DNA from: Gyromitra esculenta
Taxonomy: Eukaryota > Ascomycota > Pezizomycetes > Pezizales > Discinaceae
Assembly (NCBI GenBank): GCA_038503075.1
Contig: JBCAML010000001.1
Span: 1,364,001-1,428,000, forward strand
Direction: 5' to 3'
DNA: 64,000 nucleotides
Shown here: positions 60,778 to 64,000 of the stretch, piece after piece
Layout: each line of letters starts with the position of its first letter
Numbering within the stretch: the stretch's first letter is position 1
The notes under the pieces: generated by a model
The model's database searches: none
What the model was told of the DNA's origin: nothing
Seen by the model: only the letters and a program-made list of their open reading frames with translations
Made by a program: the position numbers and the translations under genes

Positions 60778-63700
60778 TACCCGCTCTCGTTAATATTTCC
60801 TGGTAACAGTCTAGTATCGGTAGTCGAACCTCGGCATGGGCTCGCAAAATTCCTGGACAAACCATAGCAACGTCAACAGGCGCAGCAACCGCCCAAAAGC
60901 CTTGTACTCCTCTATCGTTACGTCTGTCATCCTCCATGAGAAGGGTAACTTTGCATGCGGCCGTAGCTGAAACTCTTTACTGCGCCGTAGTAACACCTGT
61001 ATATATGTATCCATATAAAACTATTAGGTTTCATGGAAGCACAGACAAGGGAATTCACCCCGGCCTCTCCGCGGGCGATCTCCGATTTCAAGCGATTCAG
61101 AGGACTCCAAGAAGTCAAAAGGGATCTCAAAATTGAGATTTAAGACAGCTAATTTTGAACCCGTGATGTCAGTGAATGTGAGAGAGTGTGCGTGTGTCTA
61201 GAGTAGATGGATGTCTTCACGAATTGTATCTATTACGATTCCCAGTGCATGGTGATGACGGTATTTAATCGATGTCTCCCTTGCTTTTTTGTGGCTTTCA
61301 TGGGTCAGGCAGGCAGAAATTCGAAACTAACCCGAGAAACTGGGTAGGCAGGAAACTGTCATGTCAGAACGATCACTCCCATTTACAGTTTGTTTTTTTG
61401 CTTCTGAATTGGGGTTTTGCTTTATACTCTGCTATTTTTTAACTAATATTCCCTTCACGATACCACCAATTGTGGCGCTACTTCCTTTTCGTTGAAAACG
61501 ATCGCAGATCGAGAGAGGTGATAAAAAGTCGGCTCTCGTCGGCTCCCTGGATCTAGAATACCAGGGTCCCCACGGAAGTTGGATTAATTGTTACCAACCA
61601 GTAAGTAGGAATTAGGGCAGTGCAATAATCTGGAGGAGTGTTTGATGTGGTATCATAAACCCCTCATCAAGCAATTCTCTTTTTGCTCTTTATGAAGTAC
61701 CCCATATTCTTTCTCCAGACCAAATCTACCGAGGATTTTAATTTTTTATGAGATGAGGTGATGTTAATCCATCTTCATGCAAGCAGCCTTGGGTAACCAG
61801 TTAAGAGCCATGATATATTTGGGGGATAGGACATGCAAAGTAGCGGGAGGGCGCTCAATTCCGCCCCGGGTTGTATCATTTTTTTGTCCAAAAGTAGATA
61901 GCACTCAGGGGATTTTCCTTGGTTGGTAGCCTCTCAAGCTAGCTGCCGATTTTACGCCTAAAGCAGGCATCAAAAGCAAATCACAAATGGTTCCGCGTTG
62001 GGGTCTGGCGAATGAACTTTGAGACACAATCACGAGCAGAATGTTATGTATCGGGATCTCCAACTGGTCCATGCGGTCGGGCCGGGATCGGAGATATCAG
62101 TGTCTCTACTTATGCGCACGGCCCCAGAATGTGGCTAAGCGAATCCAGTCGCCGTCATGATGTACCAACCTTACAGAAGCCAAGGTTCTGGGTATCTGTT
62201 TTGGATATGTTTGCTCTCAGCCATGCTAGCTGATGGGTTTGAGATTTGCACAAGTCATCAAAAACTCCCATCACTTTAGACATGCTCGGAGAAAACTGGC
62301 GGCATACGCGTCGACTAGGATGCGGGGAACGCAAGAGAATATCGATGGGGAGATACATTTCTTTTGGTGCTTACTCCACCTCCATCTGTTTTTAGTTTAT
62401 CGTGCTTGAAAAACAGATCAACTATGATGAACTCGTGCAACAGCCTCGCCTCTTCATCCAATTGTACTTTCGCTATTGTGAAAATATAGCCCCAAGTGGT
62501 CTAGACTTCGCAGATCATTGCTGGCTTCTCTTGTGTTCATCCGGTCTAATGATGCTTAGGGTGGAGTACAGATATTGGGAAAGAGAGATCCTGGAAATTC
62601 GTGTGTTTTTTCTGCATAGCTAGAGGCTAAAATTGACGGGAGGTACCCTTAAGGTGTCGCAAAGATGTTTCTCACCGAGAATCAGGAGTTGATAGCCCTG
62701 GTAGGTATCAGTCGCCGGCCATTGCAACGTGGGGGGCTTCCTCCAGATGTAGGGAGCTAGAACAATTTCTTCTTATTCCATCGCCAAGATCAACTTCAAA
62801 ATTCACTGCCCACATCCGAAAAACGAGATCTGTTGCAACCCCTCCTCCTGGGTCGTTTTGATCCAGCTGTCAGTTCTTCCACTTACAACCACTACTATAC
62901 CTTCGGCGAGGTCCCAGCGTCTATCTGCCGGTTGGGTTGGTGAGGCCAGGTTTGCGGTACATGGCATCCTATCGACGACAGAAATGGTGTACTTGTTTTG
63001 GCACCCACATCACACCTTGGTCATTTCTGGTACCAATACTTTATCTCCCCTATTTGGAATATTTTCCTTGCGAAGTTATTTTTATTTTCTAATAAAAATC
63101 GAAACTGAGACATGAGATAGGTATACCTGCGATCTAAATGATCGTGTAGTCGGCCTCCATCTCTGGTAAAAAATTGCTGGGGCAATTTTCGACCAACTGG
63201 ATCCAATAGAAACACCAGACTAGCCAATGGTTTTGGTCATCTGCAACGTTCTGACGTTGCCTGCTATATTCCAGCAGCAGATGTCACCCATGAGCAGGAG
63301 TCTTCCTTGTAGCGAACAAAGTCGTATCAGTTGCGTACGCAACGTCAAAAAAGGCCAATTTCAAAGGTATAAGACCTCCCGAATCCTAAACAGGTACCGA
63401 GTGACACATTTCGATTTCTTACCACTTGCATAGTGTGGCGTAACCGCTGGTGGGAAAGGAGGTCAAAAACGAGCTGTTCCGTGTGGTTTGCTTGGTATCT
63501 AGCGGGAAAAAAGCAATCAGGGATACCTAGCTCGGTAGACCTCAACCACAGCCCATCACGTCTAATCGGTATGTATCCCGTCTTTGAAACCAAAACAAAG
63601 AATTCCCCACGCTCTAGGAGGATTCGAGTGCCTATTGCTTGCCGAAACCCTTATTTATCGCACCTGTCACCTGAGCTCGCGGCGTCGGCTCTCGGGTATA

Positions 63701-64000
63701 CTGGAGGTGACTTACAGGGAACCCTAGACATCGATATCGATTTGCTGGCACCTTGAGTGTAAGCAATGAACTGGCTTCTTGAAAATTCTGTCAGTCAAGA
63801 CTAGTACTTGGTTGTAAAGAGAAAGTGACTAGGTATCTTTTTTGTTTCGGTCCTGGTATGTGCATGATTCCGCGGATGTTAAGCTTAGCCAACCATAGGC
63901 ATACTCTTCTCGGAGAATTTTTGTGATAATAGAGGACAAGCTCTCTGAATCATCCCTCAAATATTGTCCTTGAGCCATACTGAGACAGCTTCACCCGGCT

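Larger units (their letters stand above)
57315..64000. other. Gene-free stretch, 6.7 kb, with MITE-like elements
   Basis: No ORF with recognisable coding character. The longest candidate (minus, 57726-58061, 111 residues, with WDHVFTDSG) is not supported by a domain or by splice partners. AT-rich, with a C run near 58950 and a G run near 59603. Three inverted-repeat elements lie at 59.2-60.8 kb. The right edge of the window contains no recognisable start of a further gene. Confidence 0.45.

Noticed and set aside
1..64000. CRISPR arrays, bacterial operons, rRNA genes, prophage
   Set aside because: Nothing of the kind is visible; intron-containing genes and overall organisation are fungal.

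Overview
The window reads as nuclear DNA of a filamentous ascomycete (Pezizomycotina). Genes have short GT-AG introns (mostly 45-80 nt, several with CTAAC-like branch sites). The gene set is typical of the group: a bZIP factor with a DUF3425 tail, a MOR2/PAG1/Tao3-type morphogenesis scaffold, PEX12, a nuclear PARP with BRCT and WGR domains, and NADPH-cytochrome P450 reductase. Intergenic DNA is AT-rich, long and gene-poor. An early-diverging lineage such as Pezizomycetes would fit, but I cannot prove the taxon.

Layout. 1-10 kb: the 3' end of an unrecognised gene, a branched-chain aminotransferase (-), a bZIP/DUF3425 regulator (-) and a small unknown gene (+). 10-14.4 kb: a gene-free stretch with a near-perfect 148-nt inverted repeat. 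14.4-20.3 kb: monothiol glutaredoxin Grx5 (-) and a large PHD-finger protein (-). 20.3-27 kb: gene-poor, with one small coiled-coil gene. 27-41.3 kb: a TauD-like dioxygenase broken by one nonsense codon (+), a MATE transporter (-), a DUF202 membrane protein (+), PEX12 (-), an MT-A70 methyltransferase (+), and a PARP (-) whose WGR domain holds an in-frame TAG. 43-51 kb: the very large MOR2/PAG1 gene (+). 54.9-57.3 kb: NADPH-cytochrome P450 reductase (+). 57.3-64 kb: no supportable gene, but three terminal-inverted-repeat (MITE-like) elements.

The genes do not form one pathway or a biosynthetic cluster. They are mostly housekeeping: branched-chain amino acid metabolism, Fe-S cluster assembly, peroxisomal import, DNA-damage signalling, polarity, and electron supply to P450s. 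PEX12/MT-A70, MATE/DUF202 and PARP/PAG1 are head-to-head pairs with shared upstream DNA.

I rebuilt exon structures by hand from splice signals, reading frame and family conservation, so every junction is a model without transcript support. The observations most worth checking are the two lone in-frame TAG codons (PARP and TauD dioxygenase), both explicable by CpA-to-TpA change; a set of short TA-flanked inverted-repeat elements, three of which start CAGT or a close variant; and the 148-nt hairpin at 11 kb.
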